NCBI RefSeq assembly: GCF_900129425.1
Contig: NZ_LT670817.1
Span: forward strand, 1,178,001-1,242,000
Source: Bradyrhizobium erythrophlei
Lineage (GTDB): Bacteria > Pseudomonadota > Alphaproteobacteria > Rhizobiales > Xanthobacteraceae
Length of the DNA stretch: 64,000 nt
Reading direction: 5' to 3'
Shown in pieces: positions 16,476 to 25,392 of the stretch (positions are counted from its first letter, which is position 1; every line of letters starts with the position of its first letter). The translations under genes and the position numbers were made by a program. Under the pieces are notes generated by a model. The model made no database searches. It saw nothing but the letters and a program-made list of their open reading frames with translations, and was not told the origin of the DNA.

Positions 16476-17273
16476 CTAATTCGTCACCTTCGCCGGGATC
16501 GGCTCCAGGCCGCTCTTGACGAGGGCGTCGTGGGCGGCCGGAGAGGCGAGAAACTTGATCAGCGCGCGGCCGGCGTCGGGCTCCTTCGAGACGGTAGCGA
16601 TGCCCGCGGAAAACACCGTGATCTTCTGCAGGTCCGGCGGCAATTGCCCGACGATATCGATGCCGGACACCGGACGAAGCTCGGCAATCTGCTGAAAACC
16701 GAGTTCGGCGTCGCCGCGCGCGACGATTTCACCTACCGGCGTGGCGGGAATCTTTTTAGCCTTGTCCTTCATGGCGTCGGCGATGCCGAGCTTCTCGAAC
16801 ATCTCGGTCGAGACATAGACCCCGCTGGCGCTGTCGGAATAGGCGACCGATTTCGCCGCCAGCAGCGCGCGCTTGACCGCGTCGGCGGAAGCAATATCCG
16901 GTTTCGGCGCGCCGGCTTTCACCGCGATGCCGATCGGCGATTTGACGAGATCGACGCGGCTGTCGGCGATCACCTTGCCCTGCTTGGCGAGGTCGCCGAG
17001 CGCATAGCCGACCATGATCAGGACATCGGCGGGCTCGCCCCGCTCCAGCCGGACCGGGATCGCGTTCACCGTGGTCCCCATCGAGGGCCCGTAGGCGGTC
17101 AGCACCTTGTTGCCGGTCTGGCGTTCGAACTCCGGCACCAGCGCGTTATAGGCCGCCGTCAGGCCGCCCGAAATCATCACCCGGACCTCGGCGGCGTCGG
17201 CCGAGCCAGCGAGCAACAGCGCGCCGGCGATGCCGAGCAGGAGCGCGCGAAAATGTCCGGATATCGATCTCAT
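16476..17273 (-). CDS. ModA-like periplasmic substrate-binding protein
   Basis: A 265-residue exported protein (signal peptide ending GSADA) of the molybdate/tungstate-type binding fold: VRVMISGGLTAAYNALVPEF, ERGEPADVLIMVGYALGDL and the C-terminal AGRALIKFLASPAAHDAL. The ATG at 17273 follows GGGAGGAAT; upstream starts are unlikely. There is no modB or modC nearby and many such stand-alone genes bind other anions or organic acids, so molybdate is not certain. Confidence 0.87.
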   Translation of the reverse strand: MRSISGHFRALLLGIAGALLLAGSADAAEVRVMISGGLTAAYNALVPEFERQTGNKVLTAYGPSMGTTVNAIPVRLERGEPADVLIMVGYALGDLAKQGKVIADSRVDLVKSPIGIAVKAGAPKPDIASADAVKRALLAAKSVAYSDSASGVYVSTEMFEKLGIADAMKDKAKKIPATPVGEIVARGDAELGFQQIAELRPVSGIDIVGQLPPDLQKITVFSAGIATVSKEPDAGRALIKFLASPAAHDALVKSGLEPIPAKVTN

Positions 17274-17948
17274 GGCTATTCCTCCCGGGACGGCTCTTGA
17301 GCGGCCGTATGTGAATATGCGGGCGATCGTATCCGGCAAATCGGGGTTAGCCTAGGGCTCCTCCCGCGTCTTCGTCATTCCGGACGGTCCGCGACGCGGA
17401 CCGATCCGGAATCCCGAGGTGATGTGCGCTTGAGTGTCCTCGAGATTCCGGGTTCGCGCGTTTCGCGCGCCCCGGAATGACGCCGAATGGGATCGGCTCC
17501 TCCCGCGTCTTCGTCATTCCGGACGGTCCGCGACGCGGACCGATCTGGAATCTCGAGGTGATGTGCGATTGAATGTCCTCGAGATTCCGGGTTCGCGCGT
17601 TTCACGCGCGCCCTCAGACGCGCCAATTGGCGCCGCATGGTGGTCACCGACAAGGTAGCGCGGGTGATGCCTGGAAATATCCGGCAATGGCGGCCCGATC
17701 GGCCGGCACTACCATTAACCATTGAGGCTTGGCACCTGCCGCCGCGAAAGCGGCGCTGCGCTGGATGTGGTGGACCGTCCACCGAGGCCGCCGAAATCTA
17801 GCCGTGAACGCAACCGCACCCGGTGTTCCCTTCCGATTCGGACGCGTTTCGTTCGTCGCGCGTTCCGGACCTTAATCCTGACCTCCGACGCTCGCCCGAT
17901 CCGTTGCATTTTGGGACAGTGCCGCCAAGCCATGCCGTTGAATCGCAA
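17274..17948. other. Repeat-rich gap with no supported gene
   Basis: This 675-base spacer holds the promoter side of the binding-protein gene, two family B repeat units in a tandem duplication (17356-17615), and about 330 bases in which I see no gene. Confidence 0.6.
17356..17615. repeat. Tandem 139-bp duplication of a family B repeat
   Basis: The unit starting GGCTCCTCCCGCGTCTTCGT occurs at 17356 and again at 17495, 139 bases later; each includes GACGGTCCGCGACGCGGACC and GAGATTCCGGGTTCGCGC. The second copy is cut short and has a few substitutions. Confidence 0.85.
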
Positions 17949-18155
17949 CTAAGGCCGGTGCAGCCGCCAGCCGACCACAGTCGCCTCGACCGCGCCGCCC
18001 GACTCATGATTGCGCCACGCGCCATCGATGAAACGGCACGCGAACGGCAGTTGATAGGTTCCGCTGTGGTCCTCGCACAATACCTGAACCGGCTGATCCG
18101 GCGGCGGTTCTCCTGCGCTGTTAAACTCCGCGAGCCGTCGTTCACGCGTTGCCAT
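17949..18155 (-). CDS. Conserved small protein of unknown function
   Basis: A 68-residue protein with the segment VQVLCEDHSGTYQLPFACRF and ending EATVVGWRLHRP. I recall close relatives as hypothetical proteins in Bradyrhizobium. A GGAG site lies 9 bases before the ATG, which supports translation. It is divergent from the next gene. No signal peptide or membrane segment. Confidence 0.7.
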   Translation of the reverse strand: MATRERRLAEFNSAGEPPPDQPVQVLCEDHSGTYQLPFACRFIDGAWRNHESGGAVEATVVGWRLHRP

Positions 18156-18336
18156 TCCTTGATTCTCCGTAACACGCGCAAAGTCGCCGCTTGCGTCCCG
18201 CGCCCTCTTGCTAGCTGGGGTCCTGTTCGCGAAACCTCAACGCGCGAATGAGGTTTCAGTGTGATATCTTCGCCGCCTTGCAGTTAGCTCGCGACAAATT
18301 GACCGTGTCTTGCGCTCTCTAAGATGAGGATTTTTG

Positions 18337-18699
18337 ATGATAGGCCGAATCGCTCTCATGGTGTCGCTTGTGCTGGTGCCGTGCATACCGACATCCACCC
18401 GCGCGCAGGACGTGCCCGGCATCGAAATCTGTACCGTCGAAAAGACCATGGAACGGCGCACCAGCTGCCTGCAGAGCAACGTCGACTTTCTGCAAAAAAC
18501 CATCGGCAAGCTCGGCGCCGATCATCAGCAGAAGCTTGATGCCGCCAACCGGCAGATCGAAGGCTTGAAAGCGACCGTTGCCGGTTTGCAGAAGATCGTC
18601 GACGACCTGCAGGCGGCGCAGAAAAAAGTGGCCGAGGATCAGAAGAAGAAGGCCGAGACACCGCCGGCCAAGGATGGGGCGCCGGCCGCCGCGAAGTAA
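18337..18699 (+). CDS. Secreted coiled-coil protein of unknown function
   Basis: A 120-residue exported protein. A signal peptide ends near TSTRAQ; then a short Cys-containing segment (EICTVEKTMERRTSCLQSN) is followed by a long heptad-like helix (residues about 50-100) and a Lys/Pro/Ala tail. The ATG at 18337 follows ATGAGGA. Such proteins may sit in the cell envelope, but no family is recognised. Confidence 0.75.
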   Translation: MIGRIALMVSLVLVPCIPTSTRAQDVPGIEICTVEKTMERRTSCLQSNVDFLQKTIGKLGADHQQKLDAANRQIEGLKATVAGLQKIVDDLQAAQKKVAEDQKKKAETPPAKDGAPAAAK

Positions 18700-18751
18700 G
18701 ACGCAATTGTCTAAATCGATATTCGCTTCTCCCTTACGACAACGACGGTGC

Positions 18752-18822
18752 GCTCCCTCTCCCATGGGGAGAGGGTGGGGTGAGGGGGTACGGTCTATCG
18801 TGAGGCCTCCCCATGGGAGAGG
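18752..18822. repeat. GC-rich palindromic repeat
   Basis: Holds CCCTCTCCCATGGGGAGAGG followed by GTGGGGTGAGGGGG and CCTCCCCATGGGAGAGG. It lies between convergent genes and may form a terminator-like hairpin. Confidence 0.6.
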
Positions 18823-18913
18823 TGCAACTGCGCTTGCCTCGCGACCGTTACCGCACAAATGAGACGACGCCTCCCGAACGAGCGGGATGCGCGACATTAT
18901 CGGACCAGCCTGC

Positions 18914-20146
18914 TCAGCTGCTTTTCTCGCCCGACATCAGCGGGCCGAACAAATCCCAGCTCTCGCCCTTGAATCGCATCATCTGCAGTTGCTCGAGTGG
19001 AGCAAAATCCGTCGGGCTGGTCTTGATCCTGGTGCCCGGCAGATAGACGCCGATCTCGAAATTCAGGTTGGCGGCCTGCTTCATGATGTTTTCGCGGGTG
19101 AGGTTGTCGCCGCACTGCCGCAGCACCTGTTCCAGCCCCTTCGCGACGCCGTAGCCGAACGTGGTGGAGGCGTCTTCCTGGTCGCCTTCGGGATACCACT
19201 TGGTCATGAAGGCGCGCCATTCGTTCATGGCGGCGTCGTTCTTCCATTTCGGATCCTTGGGGTCCTTCAGGTACGCTGCGCTCAGGATGTCCTGACTGGC
19301 CTCATAGCCGGCCGGCTTCATCACGCCGCCGACCGAGGCCGACACGTTGGTGATGAACTGCACCGGATGCCAAGCCAGTTCGGCGACTTTCTTGATCGCC
19401 TGCGCGGCGAATTTCGGCGTCGCGACGTTGATGAAGATATCGGGATTGGCGCCCTTGATCTGGACGACCTGCGAATCCACCGTCGGCGAACTCGTTTCAT
19501 ACGAACTTTCGACGACGATCAGCTTGTCGGCCTGATCGCCGAGGCCTTCGCGCAGCCCGATCACATAGTCTTTTCCGAAATCGTCGTTCTGGTAGAGAAC
19601 GCCGATGGTCTTGCCGGGATAATTCTGCAGAATGTACTTCGCGTAAATCCGGGCTTCGACCTGGTAGCTGGGCTGCCATCCCATGGTCCACGGGAAGTCT
19701 TTCGGGTCGTTCCACTTGGCGGCGCCGGTCGAGACGAAAAGCTGCGGCACTTTCTTCGCGTTCATGTATTTCTGAATCGCGCTGTTGCTGGGGGTGCCGA
19801 GCGAATTGAAGATCAGCAGCACCTCGTCGGATTCGACCAGCTTGCGGGCCTGCTCGACCGCCTTCGGCGGACTGTAGCCGTCGTCATAGCTGATAAAATT
19901 GATCTTGCGGCCGTTGATGCCGCCTTCGGCATTGATCTTGTTGAAGTAGGCCGCCTCGGTCTTGCCGATCGTGGCATAGGCCGACGCCGGTCCCGAATAG
20001 GGCATGATGTTGCCGATCTTGATCTCGGTATCGGTGGCGCCGGGATCGTATTTCTTCTGCGCGCTCGCTGTGCTCGCGACCGCGGCCGCAAGAAGTCCCG
20101 CGAGTAAGGCGGATTTGGCATGGCTCAAGACACGGTGGTGCATCAT
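18914..20146 (-). CDS. Branched-chain-amino-acid-type ABC binding protein
   Basis: A 410-residue periplasmic binding protein of the Leu/Ile/Val type. Signal peptide to about residue 29 (ASTASAQ), then IKIGNIMPYSGPASAYATIG, GGINGRKINFISYDDGYSP, LFVSTGAAKWNDPKDFPWTM and VLYQNDDFGKDYVIGLREGL. The family also takes up aromatic acids, amides and urea in rhizobia, so the ligand is open. No permease or ATPase genes are adjacent. Starts at 20146 and 20143 are both possible. Confidence 0.9.
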   Translation of the reverse strand: MMHHRVLSHAKSALLAGLLAAAVASTASAQKKYDPGATDTEIKIGNIMPYSGPASAYATIGKTEAAYFNKINAEGGINGRKINFISYDDGYSPPKAVEQARKLVESDEVLLIFNSLGTPSNSAIQKYMNAKKVPQLFVSTGAAKWNDPKDFPWTMGWQPSYQVEARIYAKYILQNYPGKTIGVLYQNDDFGKDYVIGLREGLGDQADKLIVVESSYETSSPTVDSQVVQIKGANPDIFINVATPKFAAQAIKKVAELAWHPVQFITNVSASVGGVMKPAGYEASQDILSAAYLKDPKDPKWKNDAAMNEWRAFMTKWYPEGDQEDASTTFGYGVAKGLEQVLRQCGDNLTRENIMKQAANLNFEIGVYLPGTRIKTSPTDFAPLEQLQMMRFKGESWDLFGPLMSGEKSS

Positions 20147-20395
20147 CGTCCTCCCTGACGTGCTGGCCGAGGCTCAGGCAGTCTTGTTGTAGGGCAGCTT
20201 TGTGAGCCGTCGGATTGAATGCGGGCGCAGTATGCACGATTAGGTTGACGTGGCCAGCGATGCCTTCGTCGCTATTTTCCGCAGAGCGGAACCAGCTGTC
20301 GGTTCCGGCTGCAGGCGGGCGAGAGCAAGGACTGTCAAATGAAGCGCGCGCCAAAGGGTCATGATATCAGCGCTTCGAACGAAGGCCATGATCCC

Positions 20396-21229
20396 ATGAA
20401 TCCTGCCCAGAAGGCGCTCTGGTTCATCGAAAGCCATCTCGCCGGCGAACTGACCCTCGACGAAATCGCCGGCGTCGGTGGCGTTTCGCGCTTTCACATG
20501 GTGCGGGCGTTCGTCGCCGCGACGGGGCTCCCGGTCATGCGCTATGTGCGTGCCCGGCGCCTCAGCGAGGCGGCGCGTGCGCTCGCGGGCGGCGCGCCCG
20601 ATATCCTCAATGTCGCGCTGGACGCGGATTACGGCTCTCACGAAGCATTCACCCGCGCGTTCCGCGACCATTTCGGGGTCACGCCCGAAGCGGTTCGCAG
20701 TTCGGCGTGCCTCGATAACCTCAGGCTTCAGGAGCCGATCCTCATGAATTCAACCCTCACAGACAATCTTCAGCCGCCGCGTTTTGAGACCGGCAAGCCG
20801 ATGCTCGTCGCAGGTATTGGCGAGCGCTATAACCATGAGAACGGGGCCGGCATTCCCGGCCAATGGCAGCGCTTCAATCAGTCCGTAGAGAATATTCCCG
20901 GCCGGGTCGGGCAGGTCGCCTACGGCGTCTGCTGCAACGGCGATGACGCCGGAAATTTCGATTATATCTCGGGCGTCGAGGTATCCGACTTCTCCGACCT
21001 GCCGCGCGAGTTCAGCCGGGTTCGGATCCCCGAAGCGAAATACGCGGTCTTCACCCACCGCGACCACATTTCGACCATCCGCCGCACCATCAACACGATC
21101 TGGAATCACTGGCTGCCGGCGTCGGGGCTGAAGGCCGCCGACGCGCCCAGCTTCGAACGTTACGACGAGAATTTCGATCCGCTCACCGGCAATGGCGGCC
21201 TGGAGATTTGGATGCCGGTCAGGGAGTAG
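20396..21229 (+). CDS. AraC regulator with GyrI-like effector domain
   Basis: A 277-residue protein with an N-terminal AraC helix-turn-helix pair (ELTLDEIAGVGGVSRFHMVR, then ILNVALDADYGSHEAFTRAF) and a C-terminal GyrI-like ligand-binding domain (from about residue 120, with FSRVRIPEAKYAVFTHRDHI). Similar to Rob/SoxS-type regulators with multidrug-sensing tails. The start MNPAQKALWF at 20396 agrees best with relatives; 20339 would add 19 residues. Confidence 0.9.
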   Translation: MNPAQKALWFIESHLAGELTLDEIAGVGGVSRFHMVRAFVAATGLPVMRYVRARRLSEAARALAGGAPDILNVALDADYGSHEAFTRAFRDHFGVTPEAVRSSACLDNLRLQEPILMNSTLTDNLQPPRFETGKPMLVAGIGERYNHENGAGIPGQWQRFNQSVENIPGRVGQVAYGVCCNGDDAGNFDYISGVEVSDFSDLPREFSRVRIPEAKYAVFTHRDHISTIRRTINTIWNHWLPASGLKAADAPSFERYDENFDPLTGNGGLEIWMPVRE

Positions 21230-21380
21230 GCCTCACGCGGGGCTGCCCTGCGCCGTCCCCGTGAGGTGGTTGCTTGGCAAGCGAGATCGGCTTTGCCATA
21301 ACATCGCGCAACGAAGTCGTTGCGCGGTGCGGAATCAGCCTGGAATCCGCCTGCAGCTTAAGAAAAGCCGGGAGGATTTC

Positions 21381-22310
21381 ATGTCCAGCGTTCGCGTACT
21401 CGCCACCGGTCTCGAATTCCCGGAAGGGCCGGTGGTGATGCCGGATGGATCGGTGGTGCTGGTCGAAATCCGCGGCCGGCGGCTGACCCGGGTGTGGCCG
21501 GACGGCCGCAAGGAGGTGGTCGCGGAAATTCCCGGCGGCCCCAATGGCGCGGCGATCGGCCCCGACGGCAAATGCTATATCTGCAATAACGGCGGTTTCA
21601 GCTGGATGCCCTCGCGCGGCACCATGATGCCGGGCGCGCCCGAACCGCATGAATATATCGGCGGCTCGATCCAGCGCGTCGATCTCACAACCGGCAAGGT
21701 CGAAACCCTGTTCGACAAATGCGGCGAGCATCCCTTGAAGGGGCCGAACGATCTGGTGTTCGACAAGCACGGCGGGCTCTGGTTCACGGATTTGGGCAAG
21801 CGCCGCGCCCGCGACATGGATGTCGGCGCATTCTATTACATGAAGCCCGGCGCCGGCGAGGTGGTCGAAGGCGGCTTCGGCATGCTGCCCGCCAACGGTA
21901 TCGGATTGTCGCCGGACGAGAAGACGGTTTACGTCGCGGAGACGCCGACGGCGCGGCTGTGGGCGTTCGACCTGTCCGAGCCGGGCGAGGTCAAGCCGCG
22001 CGACGTGATCTATCGCGGCGAACGCGGCAAGCCGATCGCGGGGCTCGGCGGCTACCAGATGTTCGACTCGCTGGCGGTGGAAGCTTGCGGCAATGTCTGC
22101 GTGGCGACGCTGATCTCGGGTTGCATTTCCGTGATCGCGCCCGACGGCAGCATCGTCGAGCAGGTACCGACCGGCGACCGCGTCACCACCAACATCGCCT
22201 TCGGCGGTCCGGAACTGAAGACCGCCTACATCACGCTATCCGGCAAGGGCGAACTGATCGCGATGGACTGGCCCCGATCCGGCCTGCCGCTGAATTTTCT
22301 GAACAAGTGA
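21381..22310 (+). CDS. SMP-30/gluconolactonase-type lactonase
   Basis: A 309-residue six-bladed propeller protein. Family marks are GLEFPEGPVVMPDGSV, GGPNGAAIGPDGKCYI, GPNDLVFDKHGGLWFTDLG and ANGIGLSPDEKTVYVAETPT, which carry the metal-binding Glu, Asn and Asp. It likely hydrolyses a sugar or other lactone in the cytoplasm. The ATG follows GGGAGGA. It lies upstream of an acetyltransferase and a GMC oxidoreductase; a lactone made by the oxidoreductase is a natural but unproven link. Confidence 0.9.
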   Translation: MSSVRVLATGLEFPEGPVVMPDGSVVLVEIRGRRLTRVWPDGRKEVVAEIPGGPNGAAIGPDGKCYICNNGGFSWMPSRGTMMPGAPEPHEYIGGSIQRVDLTTGKVETLFDKCGEHPLKGPNDLVFDKHGGLWFTDLGKRRARDMDVGAFYYMKPGAGEVVEGGFGMLPANGIGLSPDEKTVYVAETPTARLWAFDLSEPGEVKPRDVIYRGERGKPIAGLGGYQMFDSLAVEACGNVCVATLISGCISVIAPDGSIVEQVPTGDRVTTNIAFGGPELKTAYITLSGKGELIAMDWPRSGLPLNFLNK

Positions 22311-22339
22311 TGATAACAAGTAATGATATCGATCTGCTC

Positions 22340-22455
22340 TAACCCTCATGGTGAGGAGCGTCGCTCTTGCGACGCGTCTCGAACCATGAGCAGCACACCG
22401 TGGTCTCATCCTTCGAGACGCGCTTCAAGTGAAGCGCTCCTCAGGATGAGGGGAG
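22340..22455. repeat. Palindromic repeat (family C)
   Basis: Contains CCTCATGGTGAGGAGCGTCG and CATCCTTCGAGACGCGCTTC with CTCCTCAGGATGAGG, also found near 42262-42366 and in part at 50105-50140. A common Bradyrhizobium intergenic element in my experience. Confidence 0.7.
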
Positions 22456-22465
22456 AGGATGTCTA

Positions 22466-23059
22466 ATGCCCTGGCTTGAACCAATATCCCTGAGCGGCCC
22501 GCACGCGAGCTTAAAACCCTTGTCGCACGATCATGTCGACGGACTGACCGAGGCGGTGAAGGACGGCGAGCTGTGGAAGCTCTGGTACACCTTCGTTCCG
22601 AAGCCTGAAGACATGCGCAAGGAGATCGATCGCCGGCTCGGGCTGCAGGCGGCGGGCACCATGATGCCGTGGACGGTTTTCGATGCCGACGGCAGGATCG
22701 CGGGCATGACCACCTATATGAACGTCGATGCGCCGAACCGGCGGGTCGAGATCGGCTCGACCTGGTACGCGAAAGCCGTGCAACGCAGCGCGGTCAATAC
22801 CCAGTGCAAATTGCTGTTGCTCGGCCACGCCTTCGAAAAACTCGATTGCATCGCGGTCGAATTCCGCACCCATTTCTTCAACCATCAGAGCCGGCGCGGC
22901 ATCGAGCGGCTCGGCGCCAAGCTCGACGGCATCCTGCGCAGCCACCAGATCGCAGCCAATGGCACGCTGCGCGACACGGTGGTCTACAGCATCATCGCCA
23001 GCGAATGGCCGACGGTGCAGGCGCATCTTACCTATCAACTGCACGAGAAGGCGCGGTAG
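22466..23059 (+). CDS. GNAT family N-acetyltransferase
   Basis: A 197-residue acetyl-CoA-dependent transferase of the RimJ/RimL-like type: LSGPHASLKPLSHDHVDGLT at the start, RRVEIGSTWYAKAVQRSAVN at the core strand and pantetheine site, and RSRRGIERLGAKLDG-like end (NHQSRRGIERLGAKLDGILR). The acceptor is unknown. It precedes the GMC oxidoreductase gene by 23 bases, so the two are probably cotranscribed. Confidence 0.9.
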   Translation: MPWLEPISLSGPHASLKPLSHDHVDGLTEAVKDGELWKLWYTFVPKPEDMRKEIDRRLGLQAAGTMMPWTVFDADGRIAGMTTYMNVDAPNRRVEIGSTWYAKAVQRSAVNTQCKLLLLGHAFEKLDCIAVEFRTHFFNHQSRRGIERLGAKLDGILRSHQIAANGTLRDTVVYSIIASEWPTVQAHLTYQLHEKAR

Positions 23060-23082
23060 CGGACCGCCCGGAAATAAAGGCG

Positions 23083-24726
23083 ATGGATACATTCGATTAT
23101 GTGATCGTCGGCGCCGGCTCTGCCGGAAGCGTGCTGACCAACCGGCTCAGCGAAGATGCCGGCACCAGCATCTGCGTGCTCGAAGCGGGCCCGCGCGACT
23201 GGCACCCTTACATCCATCTGCCGGCGGGTTTTATAAAAACCTTTCACATGAAGAGCATCAACTGGGCCTACCAGCAGGAGCCGGGCCCGTGGACGGGGGG
23301 CCGCAGCATCTATGCGCCGCGCGGCAAGACGCTCGGCGGCTCCTCCTCGATCAACGGCCACATCTACAACCGTGGCCAGCGCCAGGATTTCGACACCTGG
23401 GCGCAACTCGGCAATCGCGGCTGGGGCTATCCGGATGTGCTGCCGTATTTCAAGCGGCTGGAGCGGCGGGTCGGCGAGGGCGAGGATACGTTTCGCGGGC
23501 GCGACGGCAATCTGACGGTCACCACCATGGACTGGAAGGATCCGCTGTGCGAGGCGTTCATGGCCGGCGCGATCAGTCTCGGCATTCCCAGAAACCCGGA
23601 TTACAACGGCGCGATCCAGGAGGGCGTATCCTACGCCCAGCGCACGATTCGAAATGGCCTGCGCGTCAGTGCGGCAACCGCCTTCCTGCATCCGGCGATG
23701 AAACGGCCGAACGTCCATGTGCGGACGCATGCGCATGCGACCGAGATCATCTTCGAAGGCAAGCGCGCCGTCGGCGTCCGCTACGCCAGGGGCGGCAGGG
23801 GCGGCGCGATCACGGAAGTGCGCGCGGCCAAAGAAGTGATCCTCGCCGGCGGCACCTATAACTCGCCGCAACTGTTGCAATTGTCGGGTGTCGGATCGCC
23901 GGAACTGCTGCGCTCGCTCGGCATCGAGGTGCGCCACGCGCTTTCAGGCGTCGGCGAGGGATTGCAGGACCATTACGCGCCGCGTTCGGTCGCCCGCGTC
24001 AAGAACATCAAGACCATCAACGAACGCCGGCGCGGACTCAGGCTGATCGGGGAGGCGATCAAATGGGCGACGACGCGGCGCGGCCTGCTGTCGCTGTCGC
24101 CGACCATGGTCTATTGCTTCTGGCACTCCGGCGAGACCACTGAGAGTTCCGACCTGCAGCTGACGTTTACGCCCGCGAGCTACATGGAAGGCGTGCAGGG
24201 GCAGCTGGAAAACGAGCCCGGCATGACGGTCGCATCCTGGCAGCAGCGGCCCGAAAGCCGCGGCTATGTCCGCGTCCGCTCCGCCGATCCGTTCGAACCG
24301 CCGATCATCCAGACCAATTATCTGGCCGAAGAACTCGACCGCCGCACCGTCGTCGCCGGCATGAAGCTGGCGCGGCGGCTGCTCGCCTCCGCGCCGCTCG
24401 CGCCCTATTACGCCTACGAGGATTTTCCCGGACCCGGCGTGCAGACCGACGATGAATTCCTGGCCGCCGCGACCCAGCGGGGCACCACCACCTTTCACCC
24501 GGGATGCACCTGCCGGATGGGCCCGGCCGACAGCAGCTGGGCCGTGGTCGACGATCAGCTCCGCGTCCACGGCTTGCAGAACCTGCGCGTGATCGACGCC
24601 TCGATCATGCCGCGGATGATCTCGGCGAACCTCAACGCGTCGACCATGATGATCGCCGACAGGGCGTCGGATATGATCCGCGGCCGTCAGCCCTTGGAGG
24701 CAGCGAGGGTTTCGCCAACTGTCTAA
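23083..24726 (+). CDS. GMC family FAD-dependent oxidoreductase (choline dehydrogenase-like)
   Basis: A 547-residue flavoenzyme that oxidises an alcohol. The FAD dinucleotide motif is at the N-terminus (VIVGAGSAGSVLTNRLSED), with GMC signatures GKTLGGSSSINGHIYNRG and AGGTYNSPQLLQLSGVG. The C-terminal catalytic His lies in FHPGCTCRMG and the second active-site residue in ISANLNASTMMIAD. Substrate unknown. Its TAA overlaps the stop of the convergent IalB gene by a few bases. Confidence 0.94.
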   Translation: MDTFDYVIVGAGSAGSVLTNRLSEDAGTSICVLEAGPRDWHPYIHLPAGFIKTFHMKSINWAYQQEPGPWTGGRSIYAPRGKTLGGSSSINGHIYNRGQRQDFDTWAQLGNRGWGYPDVLPYFKRLERRVGEGEDTFRGRDGNLTVTTMDWKDPLCEAFMAGAISLGIPRNPDYNGAIQEGVSYAQRTIRNGLRVSAATAFLHPAMKRPNVHVRTHAHATEIIFEGKRAVGVRYARGGRGGAITEVRAAKEVILAGGTYNSPQLLQLSGVGSPELLRSLGIEVRHALSGVGEGLQDHYAPRSVARVKNIKTINERRRGLRLIGEAIKWATTRRGLLSLSPTMVYCFWHSGETTESSDLQLTFTPASYMEGVQGQLENEPGMTVASWQQRPESRGYVRVRSADPFEPPIIQTNYLAEELDRRTVVAGMKLARRLLASAPLAPYYAYEDFPGPGVQTDDEFLAAATQRGTTTFHPGCTCRMGPADSSWAVVDDQLRVHGLQNLRVIDASIMPRMISANLNASTMMIADRASDMIRGRQPLEAARVSPTV

Positions 24727-25379
24727 TGCTCCCAATCCCCCTCAAGTCTCTGCTCAAATATTTGCGCCGGTGCTCCCTGGTGAACTTCGGCGAACTCCTT
24801 GAGGGGAAGTGAGTTGGTCACACCGACAACATTGGAATTAACAGTCTCTAAGACCAGCATCTGACCTGACTCCAGATCATGAATTAAGCTAGCAGTCGCT
24901 ACACTTCCGGCTACGCAACCATTGGTGAGACAAATGACATAGGGAATTTGCACGGGCGAGCCCTGGTCAACAGTCAATTTGATGCCGGGCTGCAAGAATG
25001 ATCCAGGGGGCATAAAAATCTGCAGGCGAGCAACCGGATCGCCGTCTCGTTCGATCAGATCGACTCTGATTGCGATCTGACCCGTGTCCCATTTACCGTT
25101 CATGGTCGTGCGACAAACCATTTTCGACCCGGCCTCCTGGGTGGCCTTGAAACATACCTTGCGCCACGGCGTGTACGTTAGCGGGCGATCTGGCTGTCGT
25201 CCCCGAGTGGCGATCTCTGCCTCGGAAAAATTCCCGGTCGCCGGTACGTCGCCAAATGGTACAAGTTGTTGTGCGTCGACCCTCGTCAGTGGGGTCCCCG
25301 CGAATACCACAAGTAGTCCAGTGGTCAGGAATTGATACCAAGTTGACCTTGCCGATGAGTACATAAGCCGAATGTCCAT
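24723..25379 (-). CDS. Invasion-associated locus B (IalB) family protein
   Basis: A 218-residue exported protein; a hydrophobic N-terminal segment (FLTTGLLVVFAG) precedes the IalB domain with WRKVCFKATQ, SKMVCRTTMNGKWDTGQ and VICLTNGCVAG, whose cysteines could form two disulfides. The family was named in Bartonella, but occurs widely in free-living Alphaproteobacteria. AAGGAA lies 8 bases before the ATG. It follows a secreted hydrolase gene by 13 bases. Base composition looks less GC-rich than in the genes before it. Confidence 0.85.
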   Translation of the reverse strand: MDIRLMYSSARSTWYQFLTTGLLVVFAGTPLTRVDAQQLVPFGDVPATGNFSEAEIATRGRQPDRPLTYTPWRKVCFKATQEAGSKMVCRTTMNGKWDTGQIAIRVDLIERDGDPVARLQIFMPPGSFLQPGIKLTVDQGSPVQIPYVICLTNGCVAGSVATASLIHDLESGQMLVLETVNSNVVGVTNSLPLKEFAEVHQGAPAQIFEQRLEGDWEH

Positions 25380-25392
25380 AAACCAATTCCTT

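Noticed and set aside
18887..20107. A 406-codon plus-strand frame opposite a binding-protein gene
   Set aside because: Complementary to a well-supported periplasmic binding protein.
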